Shown: piece by piece, positions 15,696-25,096 of the stretch
Layout of the letters: every line of letters starts with the position of its first letter
Numbering within the stretch: the first letter of the stretch is position 1
Assembly (NCBI GenBank): GCA_963617205.1
Contig: CAVEOA010000002.1
Location: forward strand, 1-64,000
Source of the DNA: UBA11524 sp963617205
GTDB taxonomy: Bacteria; Bacillota; Clostridia; Christensenellales; Aristaeellaceae
Length of the DNA: 64,000 nucleotides
Direction of reading: 5' to 3'
The notes under the pieces: model-generated
Told to the model about the DNA's origin: nothing
The model's input: the letters and a program-made list of their open reading frames with translations, nothing else
The model's database searches: none
Made by a program: the position numbers and the translations under genes

Positions 15696-18662
15696 TCACG
15701 CATTGTTTATTTTGTTGCCTCTTTGCCTTTTCAGACTGACAGCCGTCATCAGCATGGACAGAGCAAAGAATGCCGTGCTCGCGCCGAGGAGGCAGTAAAG
15801 CGCAATCTGCCACCACGGCATGACGGTCACAATCTGCAGCGAGGAGGAAATGCCGTTCATTGCCGCGCTGTAATTGCCGATGACATACAGCAGGCGGTGC
15901 GCGGACTCGCGAACCTTTCCGGCAAAAGTCGGGCTGTTCTTGTACTCATCCAGTGCCGTTTCGCTTCCTGCGCCGAGGTAAAGATCCGTGCCGTTCATAA
16001 AACCATCCACATACGTCATGAAATACGCCGCATTAGATGAAGCCATGTCCGTAATGGCATAGCCGTCAAAGCCCATCTCACCGCGCAGAATCCCATCCAT
16101 CAGCTCGCTGCTCGCGCTTGTCCACAGGCAGCCGGCACGGTTGAAGGAGGTCATGATGGCATGGGCGTTGCCGCGGGAAGGCTTCACCGCATACGCCCAG
16201 GGCTTCAGGTAGATTTCACGCGCAGACTGCTCGCCCAGCCAGATGCAGATGCCGTTGCGCTGCGCCTCCTCATCGTTAAAAATGTAGTGCTTCACATGCA
16301 CAATGACGCCCTTTGCCTGAACCGCTTTGATTTCGGCTTCTGCTGCAATGCCGGTCAGGAAGGGATCCTCGGAGAAATACTCGTGCGTTCTGCCGCCGAA
16401 TGGCGTGCGGTGGATGTTGATGCCCGGCAGGTACAGCCCCTGCAGGTCGTTGATGCGCGCATCCTCCGCCAGCGCATCGCCAACCTTCGCAATCAGCTCG
16501 GTGTTGAAGGTCGATGCCCAGATGCCCTCGCTCGGGAAGGACAGCGAATTGACGCTGCCCACAACGCCTGTCGGACCGTCCTGCTCGGCAGTTCCGCTGA
16601 GCGCAACGGAGGAAATTGCCTTTGTGCTGAAGGAACCATCCGTCACCAGCAATGCCTGCTCGGAGAACGTCATCTGATCAAGCAGCTGATCCCACAGAGA
16701 ATCGTCATAAGCGATCGTCTGCGTATCGTCCGAACGGAGCATCGCCAGCGTCAAGCCGGAAGCCGCGCCGTAAGTCGGCATTTCTGCGTCTTCATCCTCG
16801 GTAATCGCCTTGTAGCTGGAAATGTCCGCCGACATCTTTTCCGTGCTGACGCTCAGCTCAATCGGCGCAGTCGGCCATGTGCCCTCCCAGTCGTTTCGGG
16901 AAACGTACTGCACGCCGGATTCTTCGATGCCGTCATAGCGTGTTGGATCGCAGAAGGCAAGCTGATTTTCGATCCTTGTGCCCGTTTCCTCGGACACCGC
17001 ATAGGTCGTTGTATCCAGCGCATCGTTCTGCCATACAAGCACCGCCTTGCCTGCCTCGCCCGATGCATCCATGCCGTCAGCCTCGGTGAAGCCCTTCAGG
17101 GACAGGATGTTGTTCAGCGCGTCATGCGCATTGCTGCCGACAGCAAGGTAATAGTCGCCCGCATCGACAATGTACGTGCCTGCACCGTTCACATCATAAG
17201 ACTTGAACTCGCTCTTTTCGACCGTGATGGTCACCTGCTGGCTTTCGCCCGGTGCGAGCAGCTTCGTCTTTGCAAAGCCAACCAGTTCGACAGATGCTTT
17301 TTCCACGTCGTTTTCACGGTCATATTCTGTGTATGGCTTCTGCAGATAGACCTGCACGACTTCCTTGCCGGCATACGTATCGCCGATGTTTGTAACCGTC
17401 ACAATGACATCATAATCGCCGTCCGCGCGTTCTGAGACTGTCATGTCCGTTGTTTTAAACTGCGTATAGGACAGCCCGTAGCCGAAAGGATACACAACCG
17501 TGTCGCCGTAGCTGTAGCTGCCGACATTCGCCGCGCCAAGCACGGTATCCTCATAGCGCGTTTCGTAGTAACGGTAGCCCACGTAGATGCCCTCGCTGTA
17601 TACGCCGTAGTACATCTGCGTGCTGTTCAGCCCAAGCTCCTCGGCATTCGTGTACGTCTGAGAGAACACGCCGTTTTCGTTCAGAATCCATGACGCCATC
17701 GCCGGCGAAGAGAAATTGTCGGCAACATACGTGTCCGTCAGCCTGCCGGACGGCACCGTATTGCCCACGAGCACATCCGCTACGGCATCGATGCCCGCAC
17801 CGCCAAGATTGCCGATCCACATTGCCGCATCAATCCCGTACGCGTCATCCTCGATGAAATCGGCGCGGATGGCAAGCGCAGAATTCAGCAGGATAACGAT
17901 TTTGCTGAGCCTGCCGTCTTCCTTCATCACCTTGAGCTGCCTGAGGAGCTCCAGTTCATTTTCGGACAGGGACAGGTAGCTGCCGTCAATGCCGTCGCTG
18001 TTCGTCGTGCTGATATCCATGCCCTCGCCGCTCGCACGGGTAATCACCACGATTGCCGCATCACCGTATTCTGAGATGCTGGATACTTCGCTCTCCAGTT
18101 CACTCCACGGTGCTGCATTTGCGGCGTATACCTGCATCCCCAGCTTGCGGTTGAGCTTCTTGGTCGGCTTGTAGCCTGCGCCGTTGCCCTCGGTATAGAA
18201 CGACCACAAGGACGGATTGACGCTCAGCCCGATGTCATCCGTCTCAAGCGCCGCCTTGAGCGTCTTGTACGCTGAGGTATCCGCGCTCGATGAGCCGGAT
18301 GTCGCATAGTTCAGGTTTGCAGAGCCGTAGAGGAAGCAGCTGACCTTGCTGCCCTTGTCAAGCGGCAATGCCTGATTGGCGTTCTTGAGCAGGACGATGC
18401 CTTCGCCTTCGACCTCCTCGCAGACGCTCAAACCATACGCCTTCACGTCCTCTGCGTTGGAATACGTTGTCGGATAATAGTTGTAATCACCGTCATCCTC
18501 GCCGTCCGACACGATTTTGTACGTCGTACAGCCGAGCGTCATGTTAATCATCGCGCTCTGTGCCACTGCCAGCTCCGTCCCGACTGCCAAAATGACCGCC
18601 AGCGTCGCCGCAAGGACACTGCGCATGCGCCACTTCTGAATGGCGTTCTTGATTTTCTTCAT
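15696..18662 (-). CDS. Membrane-anchored GH3 glycoside hydrolase, inverted domain order
   Basis: 988 residues from the ATG at 18662 (GGGAGGCG upstream; ATGA overlap with the previous gene). An N-terminal membrane anchor is followed by the GH3 C-terminal domain (EGIVLLKNANQALPL), a fibronectin-III-like domain (PFGYGLSYTQF) and only then the GH3 barrel (TFSEQALLVTDG, GRTHEYFSEDPFLTG, KHYIFNDEEAQRNG). The nucleophile should be the Asp in GFDGYAITDMASS. This swapped order is known from some ruminal beta-glucosidases. A second hydrophobic segment with a basic tail (about 945-975) ends the protein, so both ends appear membrane-attached. The substrate is probably a beta-glycoside; specificity unknown. 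Confidence 0.88.
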   Translation of the reverse strand: MKKIKNAIQKWRMRSVLAATLAVILAVGTELAVAQSAMINMTLGCTTYKIVSDGEDDGDYNYYPTTYSNAEDVKAYGLSVCEEVEGEGIVLLKNANQALPLDKGSKVSCFLYGSANLNYATSGSSSADTSAYKTLKAALETDDIGLSVNPSLWSFYTEGNGAGYKPTKKLNRKLGMQVYAANAAPWSELESEVSSISEYGDAAIVVITRASGEGMDISTTNSDGIDGSYLSLSENELELLRQLKVMKEDGRLSKIVILLNSALAIRADFIEDDAYGIDAAMWIGNLGGAGIDAVADVLVGNTVPSGRLTDTYVADNFSSPAMASWILNENGVFSQTYTNAEELGLNSTQMYYGVYSEGIYVGYRYYETRYEDTVLGAANVGSYSYGDTVVYPFGYGLSYTQFKTTDMTVSERADGDYDVIVTVTNIGDTYAGKEVVQVYLQKPYTEYDRENDVEKASVELVGFAKTKLLAPGESQQVTITVEKSEFKSYDVNGAGTYIVDAGDYYLAVGSNAHDALNNILSLKGFTEADGMDASGEAGKAVLVWQNDALDTTTYAVSEETGTRIENQLAFCDPTRYDGIEESGVQYVSRNDWEGTWPTAPIELSVSTEKMSADISSYKAITEDEDAEMPTYGAASGLTLAMLRSDDTQTIAYDDSLWDQLLDQMTFSEQALLVTDGSFSTKAISSVALSGTAEQDGPTGVVGSVNSLSFPSEGIWASTFNTELIAKVGDALAEDARINDLQGLYLPGINIHRTPFGGRTHEYFSEDPFLTGIAAEAEIKAVQAKGVIVHVKHYIFNDEEAQRNGICIWLGEQSAREIYLKPWAYAVKPSRGNAHAIMTSFNRAGCLWTSASSELMDGILRGEMGFDGYAITDMASSNAAYFMTYVDGFMNGTDLYLGAGSETALDEYKNSPTFAGKVRESAHRLLYVIGNYSAAMNGISSSLQIVTVMPWWQIALYCLLGASTAFFALSMLMTAVSLKRQRGNKINNA

Positions 18663-19072
18663 GCTTCCGCGCCTCCCTGCGCCGCCTGCTGATCCCGCTG
18701 TCTGCTCAGGCTCCTTGCCGCAATCAGCGCCGCGATCCACGACAGCATGCCGCAAATCACCGTTGCCAGAAAGCTGGCAGAAAACGTCGTGCCGTCAATG
18801 GCAACAAAGACGTTAACGATGTAATACACCTGACTGGAAAGATACTCCAGCCATGCATACAATCCGCACAGGTACGCAGCATATTCAAGCAGCTGCACGC
18901 CCTTGAAGATTGAAAGGAGCTCAACCGCCGCCATAATACCAAGCGGTACAATCACCTGCATGGAGAGCGATGTGTTGAACTCGTTGCGTCCGGTCTTGAT
19001 ATAGATGATCAGCGTTGCCAGGGAAAGCACCAGTGCGGCAAAGCTGAAAAGCGCCGGCTTTTTGTCCTTCAT
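18659..19072 (-). CDS. Small polytopic membrane protein of the GH3 operon
   Basis: 137 residues from the ATG at 19072 (RBS AGGGAAGGA). It has four predicted membrane helices with short loops and a basic, Gln-rich C-terminal tail (RSLSRQRDQQAAQGG). No family is recognised. It ends in an ATGA overlap with the first GH3 gene, so the two are translationally coupled; it may be a membrane partner of the doubly anchored glycosidase. Confidence 0.75.
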   Translation of the reverse strand: MKDKKPALFSFAALVLSLATLIIYIKTGRNEFNTSLSMQVIVPLGIMAAVELLSIFKGVQLLEYAAYLCGLYAWLEYLSSQVYYIVNVFVAIDGTTFSASFLATVICGMLSWIAALIAARSLSRQRDQQAAQGGAEA

Positions 19073-19134
19073 ACGATCCTTCCCTTCCGAAAAATCGCGG
19101 CAAGAGCCGTGATGCTCCGCCGCAAATCCGTGCG

Positions 19135-19965
19135 TTACTCGAGGTTGCTCAGGACAGGCTCCCACGTCAGCTCAGCACTGGTGTAGAGAATCAGGCAATC
19201 CACCATGGGCGCGGTTGCCTCCATGGTAGCACCGCTCATGTGCTCGGAATTGTTCGTCACCAGCTCAATCACGTTTTCGCCCTCGTTCAGGTGCACCTTG
19301 GTCGCGATGGTGTGCTGGGTAAACGGGCGCTTCTTGTGCTCGCCATCCTCCGTTACAGAATACGCGCCGGTCAGGCTGACCTCGACATTGTACGTTTCGC
19401 CGTTCACGTCCACAAAGTACATGTCATCCGTCAGAATGACGTCGTCGAACTCCGCCGACAGGCTCAGCACGATCGTCACATCGGAAACCTCGCGGTCGGA
19501 CGTGATGTTGAAGGTCAGGTACGCGCCGTCATAATACAGGCAGGAGATGTAATAGCCATTGCTCGCGCCCGCATCGCAGTTGTCCTTGCCGATCAGACCC
19601 ACGCCGCTGGTGTTGCCGGAATAGCCGTTGCCCTGACGTCCTTCCAGGTCCGTATATTCCGCCTCGAAGACGTAAATCTTGCGCCAGCCTGCATACAGGC
19701 TCGTATCCGCCTCACAGCGTCCGTTGAAGCTGAACTTCTGCGTCGCCTCGGCATCTGTATACCAGCCGTCGAACACATATCCCTCGCGTGCAGGGTCTTC
19801 CGGCTCGTCAATCCATTCGCCCAGCGTGAAGGAGGACGTCGTGTAGATTTCATCGGGATCATCTGCATTCAGATAAAAGGTTGCCGTGCCCGTACCATCC
19901 GCCAGAGCAATGCAGCCGAGAAGCATCAATACCGCCATCAGCAGGCTGAGCCACTTTTTCATCAT
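19135..19965 (-). CDS. Secreted InlB-repeat and carbohydrate-binding-like protein
   Basis: 276 residues with a signal peptide (cut near ALA-DG). Residues 30-95 match one Listeria-Bacteroides (InlB B-type) repeat: GYVFDGWYTDAEATQKFSF ... LYAGW. Residues 98-270 look like a CBM6/35-type beta-sandwich: FEAEYTDLEG at the start, GNGYSGNTSGVGLIG, and LNEGENVIELVTNNS. It has no catalytic domain and no cell-wall anchor. It is likely a glycan-binding accessory to the two GH3 enzymes in the operon. Confidence 0.75.
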   Translation of the reverse strand: MMKKWLSLLMAVLMLLGCIALADGTGTATFYLNADDPDEIYTTSSFTLGEWIDEPEDPAREGYVFDGWYTDAEATQKFSFNGRCEADTSLYAGWRKIYVFEAEYTDLEGRQGNGYSGNTSGVGLIGKDNCDAGASNGYYISCLYYDGAYLTFNITSDREVSDVTIVLSLSAEFDDVILTDDMYFVDVNGETYNVEVSLTGAYSVTEDGEHKKRPFTQHTIATKVHLNEGENVIELVTNNSEHMSGATMEATAPMVDCLILYTSAELTWEPVLSNLE

Positions 19966-19994
19966 ATTTCATTTCTCCTTGTCATTCCGGGATT

Positions 19995-20040
19995 CAAAAG
20001 GGGTGTTGGCCGCGCAAGAAGCCCCTGCACAGCCAACACC
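19995..20040 (-). terminator. Terminator-like hairpin between the large GH3 and the CBM-like gene
   Basis: Minus strand GGTGTTGGC (20040-20032) pairs with GCCAACACC (20010-20002), then CCTTTTG. The U-tract is only four long, so it may attenuate rather than end transcription. Confidence 0.6.
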
Positions 20041-20048
20041 GATTGCTA

Positions 20049-23000
20049 TTACTCGCCTACGACAATCGTCGCGCTGCAGGTATAGGCAGAAACAGATCGC
20101 TGCATGCCCCACATCGAGCGAACCTCGGTCACAGCGTTCACACGCAGCGTGATCGGGAATTCACCGGCCTGCGTCGGCGTGCCCTTGATGGTACCGTCTT
20201 CAGCCAGCTCAAGACCTTCCGGCAGCTGACCGTCAGCCAGCTCGTAGGTCACCGCAGTGTAGCCCGCTTCGGTGCTGATCTTGTCGGATACAAGCGCCGT
20301 ACGGAATGCCTTGCCGACAACCGCACTGTCCAGCGCATCGCCGTCCACATAGAAGGCAGAGGATACGTTGATGGTATATTCTGCACTCCGGGTAATCCAC
20401 TGGTCGATGGCCGCAGTTACCTCAAAGGTATACGTGCCGACACCGGTCGCCCTGCCGGAAAGCTTGCCATCTGCGGAAAGCGTGATGCCATCCGGCAGCT
20501 CGCCGCTCGTAATCGTGTAGGTAGCCGTAGAGATGCCAAGGTCATCCGCGGAAATGGCGATGGAAGCATCCACTGCGTCCGCCTGAACCGTGTCAATGGC
20601 AGCAGGCTGCATTTCGAGGAGCGTGAAGCCGTTCTGGTTGGACGCGCTGTTGACCTCTTCAAACAGCAGGCAGATTGCGAACTGACGCGCATAGTAATAC
20701 TGAACGTCATTCTCCACGCCATCGATGGTCACGCTGCCCTTGCCGTTGCGCAATGTCGCATCCCATTCACCGGAAACTGTGGTCGAGCCGCCCAGAGACA
20801 GCTGGATGCAGCCGGTGCGGAGCATGTAATCACCGGTGGTGCACTGTGCGACGCCCATGTAGCCGTCGGTCAGGAACACGCCGTTCCAATCCCACTGCTC
20901 ATCGCAGAGCTTGACAAGGAAATCGTAGCTGACAGCCGTCGGAATGCCGCTGATGCGGGCAAATGCGCACATTGCCGCTGCCGCGCCGCCTTCCTGCATC
21001 GCCATCTGGAAGACCTTCAGGTTTCCCTCGCGCATCGCCTGCTCAGATACCCAGCTGCAGTTGTTCATGCCGTCGCGGCTGGTCTCCTGGTCGTTGAATG
21101 CGAAGTGCTTGATGTACGTCTTCAGGCCACGGGCTTCAGCGCCGGAAACAACAGCCGCCGCCATATAGCCGCCCTGAATACCATCCTGAGAATAATATTC
21201 GTTGTTGCGTCCGCTGAAGGGAGAACGATGCGTATCCATGCCCGGACCCCACCAGCCGTTGACGCCCTTGAACATCGCCATGTCGCCCACGATGACGCCC
21301 TGCTTATAGCCGAGCTCCGTGTTCCATGTGGAAGCGACTGTGGTTTCATCGCACCAGGAGTGCGTGCTGCTCAGGTTGTTCGGACCGTCAGCCTCGATGC
21401 CAGCCACCTTGCCGATGGAGGGAATGGTCGAGGTGCTGTGACCGCCAGTTTCAACGATGGTGTCAATCTCCGCATAGGAGAGCTGGTTCATGAAAATCTG
21501 CCAAGCCTCGTCGCCGGACTTGCCGTCGAACGCAGCAATCGCCGTATAATGCTCCGCATTCGGGTCAGATGTCTGCAGGGTGTAGGAGTCGTCATAGGGA
21601 TCGATGCCTGCCATATCCTTGAGCAGGATTTCGTTGCGCTCGGCAGCGGTTTCAGCCTGCGTCCAGTCGTCAGGAATCGTCACGTCTGCCCACGGCAGAT
21701 TGTCATCAGAATAGGTGTATTCTGTCTTCTTGCTCTGGTTTTCGTTCCAGCCGAAGGTGTTCCAGTAGACCCAGTTGGCAAGAACATCATTCTTAAGCGT
21801 CAGATCGCCATCCGTCGGAGGCTGCGGGAAGGTGCCGTCGAAATCCGCACGGCTCATGAGCGTCATCGCGGACGTGCCGTCAGATGCGTATTCCGCCGTA
21901 CGGACAGAATTGCTGTACAGAGCATATTCGCCCTCGGTCGCCTTGGTGTATTCGCCGATTTCGGTCGAGAACAGGTTCTCCACCAGCTGATGGCTGTAGT
22001 CATCCAGCTTCAGCGCCGCGCCGCTTGCGAGCGTAAAGCTCTTCTGGTCGTATGCGTCGGTGGTGTCATTAAGATCGGTCGCAAGGTCGTAGTGAGAGCT
22101 GCTCGTTGCACGGATGACGTACTCGCCGTCCTCCAGCACGTAGCCGCCGTTCTCGACCATGCCGCTGAGGTTCTTGTAGTCATAGGAAGCGAAGTCCTGC
22201 ACATTGATGGTAACAAGCACGGTTTCGCTCGCGCCCGCTTCAAGCAGGCTGCTCTTGGCATAGCCTGCCAGCACCATATGGGACTTCTCTACGCCGCCCT
22301 GCTTATAGGGAGCGGTCACGTAGATTTCAACGACTTCCTTGCCTGCCACATTGCCCTCGTTCTTTACGGTTACGGGGATGTAGAGCTTTTCGACCTGTGC
22401 AGGGCTGTCCACGTCCGACGCGAAAATCGCGGAATCAACAGCATCCGTCAGCGCAGTCGTGCAGGCAGCATCAGTGTATACACCCTGAATGTTCAGGCTG
22501 AACTGCGTGTAGCTCAGGCCGTAGCCGAACGGATAGAGGACGTTCTCGCTCCACCACTTGTTGGCGGCAGCAATCTTTTCCTCCTCGGTCGCACCTTCCG
22601 CAGCGGATGCGGCAGTGTTGCCCAGGTAGGTCTCATAGTAGTAGGTTTCGTAGTACTTGTAGCCGGAATAGATGTCCTCCTCGTAGTCTACGAAATAATA
22701 GCCGGGGTCGGACGGACCGGTCTGACCGGCACCGGTCGGCTCGCCTTCTTCATTCCTGTAGATGTTGGAGCTGCCGGTCTGGCTGTTGTCGCCGAAGTTA
22801 TACCATGTCGGGTCAGCAGAGAAGTCAACCGTCCACTCATCGACCAGATGACCGGATGGATTGACCTTGCCGCTGAGGATTTCACCGACGGCCACATGAC
22901 CGGTTTCGCCGGGACGCTCCATGAGCAGAATCGCATTGATGCGCTCGTCCTGCTCAAGGTTGTACATTTCCATGGCGTTGGCGGTGTTCAGCACAACGAT

Positions 23001-23711
23001 AACCTTGTCGAACTTGCTTTCAACGTACTCCAGCAGCGCTTCCTCGGAATCGGTCAGCTGCTGAAAATGCTTGTACTCCGTGTCGCTCGAAGCATCATAG
23101 ACGAACTTGCCGTCCACCCATGAGCCGGTTGCCAGCGCCTTATGGGTGAAAGCAGCCGGTTTCGTTCCGTAGAGGTTGTCTTCCACCTCCTGAATGATGC
23201 GGGCATTATCCGAGCCCTCACCGCCGTCGCGGCAGAATACAACAACTGCTGCGCCATTGTACACATCCAGCGAGTTTTCGACCTCGCGGCTGAATTCCGT
23301 CGTTTCGTTGCCGATGGACGTGCCGATGGACGCGTAGTAACGCACGAGCGCAGGGTTGACATTGAATCCGGCGAGCTGCAAACTATCGGCGATCGTGCCG
23401 CTGGCGTTGCTTCTGTCCTCGCGGATGCTGGTCAGGTTGTCCGACGCGACGCCGAACACGCTGACCCATTCCTTGCCGGTCAGCGGAAGCGTGCCGTCAT
23501 TCTTGAGCAGCACGTTGCCCTCGCGGGAGAGCTCTTTGTTCAGCTCATCCGCCGCAGCCTCGGCCTCTTCATACGATGCATAATCGTTGAAGTACTTGCC
23601 GTCGGTCAGCGTGCCTGCGCTGGCGGTCGTCAGCGTGCCAAAGCAAAGCGTCGCTGCCAGCGCGGTGCTGAGCAGCCCCTTCAGCATGGGACGCCATCCT
23701 GATGTTTTCAT
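20049..23711 (-). CDS. Large secreted GH3 glycoside hydrolase with two Ig-like domains
   Basis: 1220 residues with a signal peptide (TASA-GT). The order is again inverted: GH3 C-terminal domain first (SREGNVLLKNDGTLPL, then the ...FGYGLSYTQFSL junction), a fibronectin-III-like domain, then the barrel (TYIKHFAFNDQETSRDG; nucleophile Asp in VFLTDGYMG). Two putative-Ig (He_PIG/cadherin-like) domains close the protein (YTITSGELPDGITLSADGKL and YELADGQLPEGLELAEDGTI). There is no membrane anchor or sorting signal. First gene of the glycosidase operon, RBS AAAGGAGG. With the LytTR sites upstream it is the best candidate target of the adjacent two-component system. Confidence 0.9.
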   Translation of the reverse strand: MKTSGWRPMLKGLLSTALAATLCFGTLTTASAGTLTDGKYFNDYASYEEAEAAADELNKELSREGNVLLKNDGTLPLTGKEWVSVFGVASDNLTSIREDRSNASGTIADSLQLAGFNVNPALVRYYASIGTSIGNETTEFSREVENSLDVYNGAAVVVFCRDGGEGSDNARIIQEVEDNLYGTKPAAFTHKALATGSWVDGKFVYDASSDTEYKHFQQLTDSEEALLEYVESKFDKVIVVLNTANAMEMYNLEQDERINAILLMERPGETGHVAVGEILSGKVNPSGHLVDEWTVDFSADPTWYNFGDNSQTGSSNIYRNEEGEPTGAGQTGPSDPGYYFVDYEEDIYSGYKYYETYYYETYLGNTAASAAEGATEEEKIAAANKWWSENVLYPFGYGLSYTQFSLNIQGVYTDAACTTALTDAVDSAIFASDVDSPAQVEKLYIPVTVKNEGNVAGKEVVEIYVTAPYKQGGVEKSHMVLAGYAKSSLLEAGASETVLVTINVQDFASYDYKNLSGMVENGGYVLEDGEYVIRATSSSHYDLATDLNDTTDAYDQKSFTLASGAALKLDDYSHQLVENLFSTEIGEYTKATEGEYALYSNSVRTAEYASDGTSAMTLMSRADFDGTFPQPPTDGDLTLKNDVLANWVYWNTFGWNENQSKKTEYTYSDDNLPWADVTIPDDWTQAETAAERNEILLKDMAGIDPYDDSYTLQTSDPNAEHYTAIAAFDGKSGDEAWQIFMNQLSYAEIDTIVETGGHSTSTIPSIGKVAGIEADGPNNLSSTHSWCDETTVASTWNTELGYKQGVIVGDMAMFKGVNGWWGPGMDTHRSPFSGRNNEYYSQDGIQGGYMAAAVVSGAEARGLKTYIKHFAFNDQETSRDGMNNCSWVSEQAMREGNLKVFQMAMQEGGAAAAMCAFARISGIPTAVSYDFLVKLCDEQWDWNGVFLTDGYMGVAQCTTGDYMLRTGCIQLSLGGSTTVSGEWDATLRNGKGSVTIDGVENDVQYYYARQFAICLLFEEVNSASNQNGFTLLEMQPAAIDTVQADAVDASIAISADDLGISTATYTITSGELPDGITLSADGKLSGRATGVGTYTFEVTAAIDQWITRSAEYTINVSSAFYVDGDALDSAVVGKAFRTALVSDKISTEAGYTAVTYELADGQLPEGLELAEDGTIKGTPTQAGEFPITLRVNAVTEVRSMWGMQRSVSAYTCSATIVVGE

Positions 23712-23765
23712 AGACGTACCTCCTTTTTCACTGTTGAATCAACGTTTCAACAGCAATTCAGAGAT

Positions 23766-23833
23766 ACTATACATCAAAAATGGCCGAATTTTATCCATCT
23801 GTGACAAACTGTACCCTTGGCGGGACAATCTGC
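23766..23833 (-). promoter_or_regulatory. GH3 operon promoter with paired LytTR-type half-sites
   Basis: On the minus strand two 9-bp direct repeats, GCAGATTGT (23833-23825) and ACAGTTTGT (23812-23804), are separated by 12 bp, i.e. 21 bp start to start. The second fits the LytTR consensus. They precede a -10 TATAGT (23771-23766) with no good -35, as expected for an activator-dependent promoter. An 8-bp inverted repeat CTGTTGAA/TTCAACAG follows in the leader at 23731-23753. Confidence 0.6.
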
Positions 23834-23842
23834 ATCGAGCTG

Positions 23843-25096
23843 TCAATCAACAGGGAACACGATGGCAAGGCGAACAATCGCATCCTCCTGCGAAAATTTC
23901 ATTTTACCGTGATACTTGTCCACAACATAACGAATGCCTTTCATGCCGAAGCCATGGTTCATTTTGTCAGGCTTTGTCGTTTCCATCCTGTCGAAATCAA
24001 CCGGATAATTGCAGTAATTCTCCGCATTCACCAGCACCATTTCGCCATTTTTGACGATGCGCAGGCTAATCATTCGGTTATCCTTCTCTTCTTCTTTCAT
24101 TTCGCTCTCGATGGCATTGTCAAGGATGTTGTTGAGCAGCGAGAACACGTCCACCGCCTCCATGAACGCCATCTGCGCGCCATCGACAATGTAGCTGAAG
24201 CGAATGGTATTGATCTCGCACATCAGCCCCTTTTCCATCAGAACGGCGTCAACGGTCGCGTTGCCTGTATTTGCCATGCTGGCGTATATCTGCATCGTGC
24301 GCTTCAATCCGTCCAGCTTGTGGGATTCCTCGGCGCTCATGCTCTCCTGAACTGCGCGGATCTGGCTGCGGATGTTATGCAGCTTCACGCCCATCATCTC
24401 CACAGCCTGCTTGGACAGCTCATGCTGCTCGTGTTGCTGGCTGATAATCAGCTCGAGCGTGCGCTTTTCCTCCTGCATCTTTTCCGCTGCGGAGATGCTG
24501 AACTGAATCATCAGGCAGCTGATGCACGCAAGCGCATCATACACGTTCATGTACAGTGCGTCCTTTCTGCACGTGTCGCGGAGGCTGCTCAGCACGATGC
24601 AGATAACAATCAGCACCGTCGAAATCAGCACCTGACGGCGGTCTGCCGTTTCATAGAATCGATCGTTCTTCCTGAGAATCAACAGGCAGATCAGGGCAGC
24701 CACAATCAGATGATAACCCACGGCAGAAAGCAGACTGTAATCCGGCGGAATGATAATAAACTGGTTTGCGATGCTGCGTACGGACGAACCGATATGCTGG
24801 ATGGCATAGCTGCCGACGGAAACGAACAGGATGCCCGACAGGCGAATTTTCCAGCAAACCGCCGCGGTGCCTGCCGCAAGCAGCCATACAATCACCCAGT
24901 CCAGCACGCGCATAACCGGCAGAATCTGCCAAAGCTCCAGCTTCTGATAAAATATTGTCGCCGCACCGCTGATGACGATTGACGCCGCCAGCCTGCCAAC
25001 AAAGCCGCGTCTGCGCGGCGCATGCTTTAAATACACAAATTCTCCGATGAGCAGCTGCACATATACGAGCAAAAACGGATGATTCATTGAAAACAT
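23843..25096 (-). CDS. AgrC-like sensor histidine kinase (GHKL type)
   Basis: 417 residues from the ATG at 25096, which overlaps the regulator's stop (TGATG). About six N-terminal membrane helices (1-200) are followed by a coiled region and a phospho-acceptor helix (MGVKLHNIRSQI, His likely modified), then a GHKL ATPase with N-box LNNILDNAIES and G-box GFGMKGIRYVV. This is the HPK10/AgrC class, which typically senses peptides or membrane signals. No peptide precursor is visible next to it. Confidence 0.88.
   Translation of the reverse strand: MFSMNHPFLLVYVQLLIGEFVYLKHAPRRRGFVGRLAASIVISGAATIFYQKLELWQILPVMRVLDWVIVWLLAAGTAAVCWKIRLSGILFVSVGSYAIQHIGSSVRSIANQFIIIPPDYSLLSAVGYHLIVAALICLLILRKNDRFYETADRRQVLISTVLIVICIVLSSLRDTCRKDALYMNVYDALACISCLMIQFSISAAEKMQEEKRTLELIISQQHEQHELSKQAVEMMGVKLHNIRSQIRAVQESMSAEESHKLDGLKRTMQIYASMANTGNATVDAVLMEKGLMCEINTIRFSYIVDGAQMAFMEAVDVFSLLNNILDNAIESEMKEEEKDNRMISLRIVKNGEMVLVNAENYCNYPVDFDRMETTKPDKMNHGFGMKGIRYVVDKYHGKMKFSQEDAIVRLAIVFPVD

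Noticed and set aside
20043..23123. 1026-codon + strand open frame inside the large GH3 gene
   Set aside because: Antisense shadow; no RBS, and the opposite strand has complete GH3 domains with catalytic residues.
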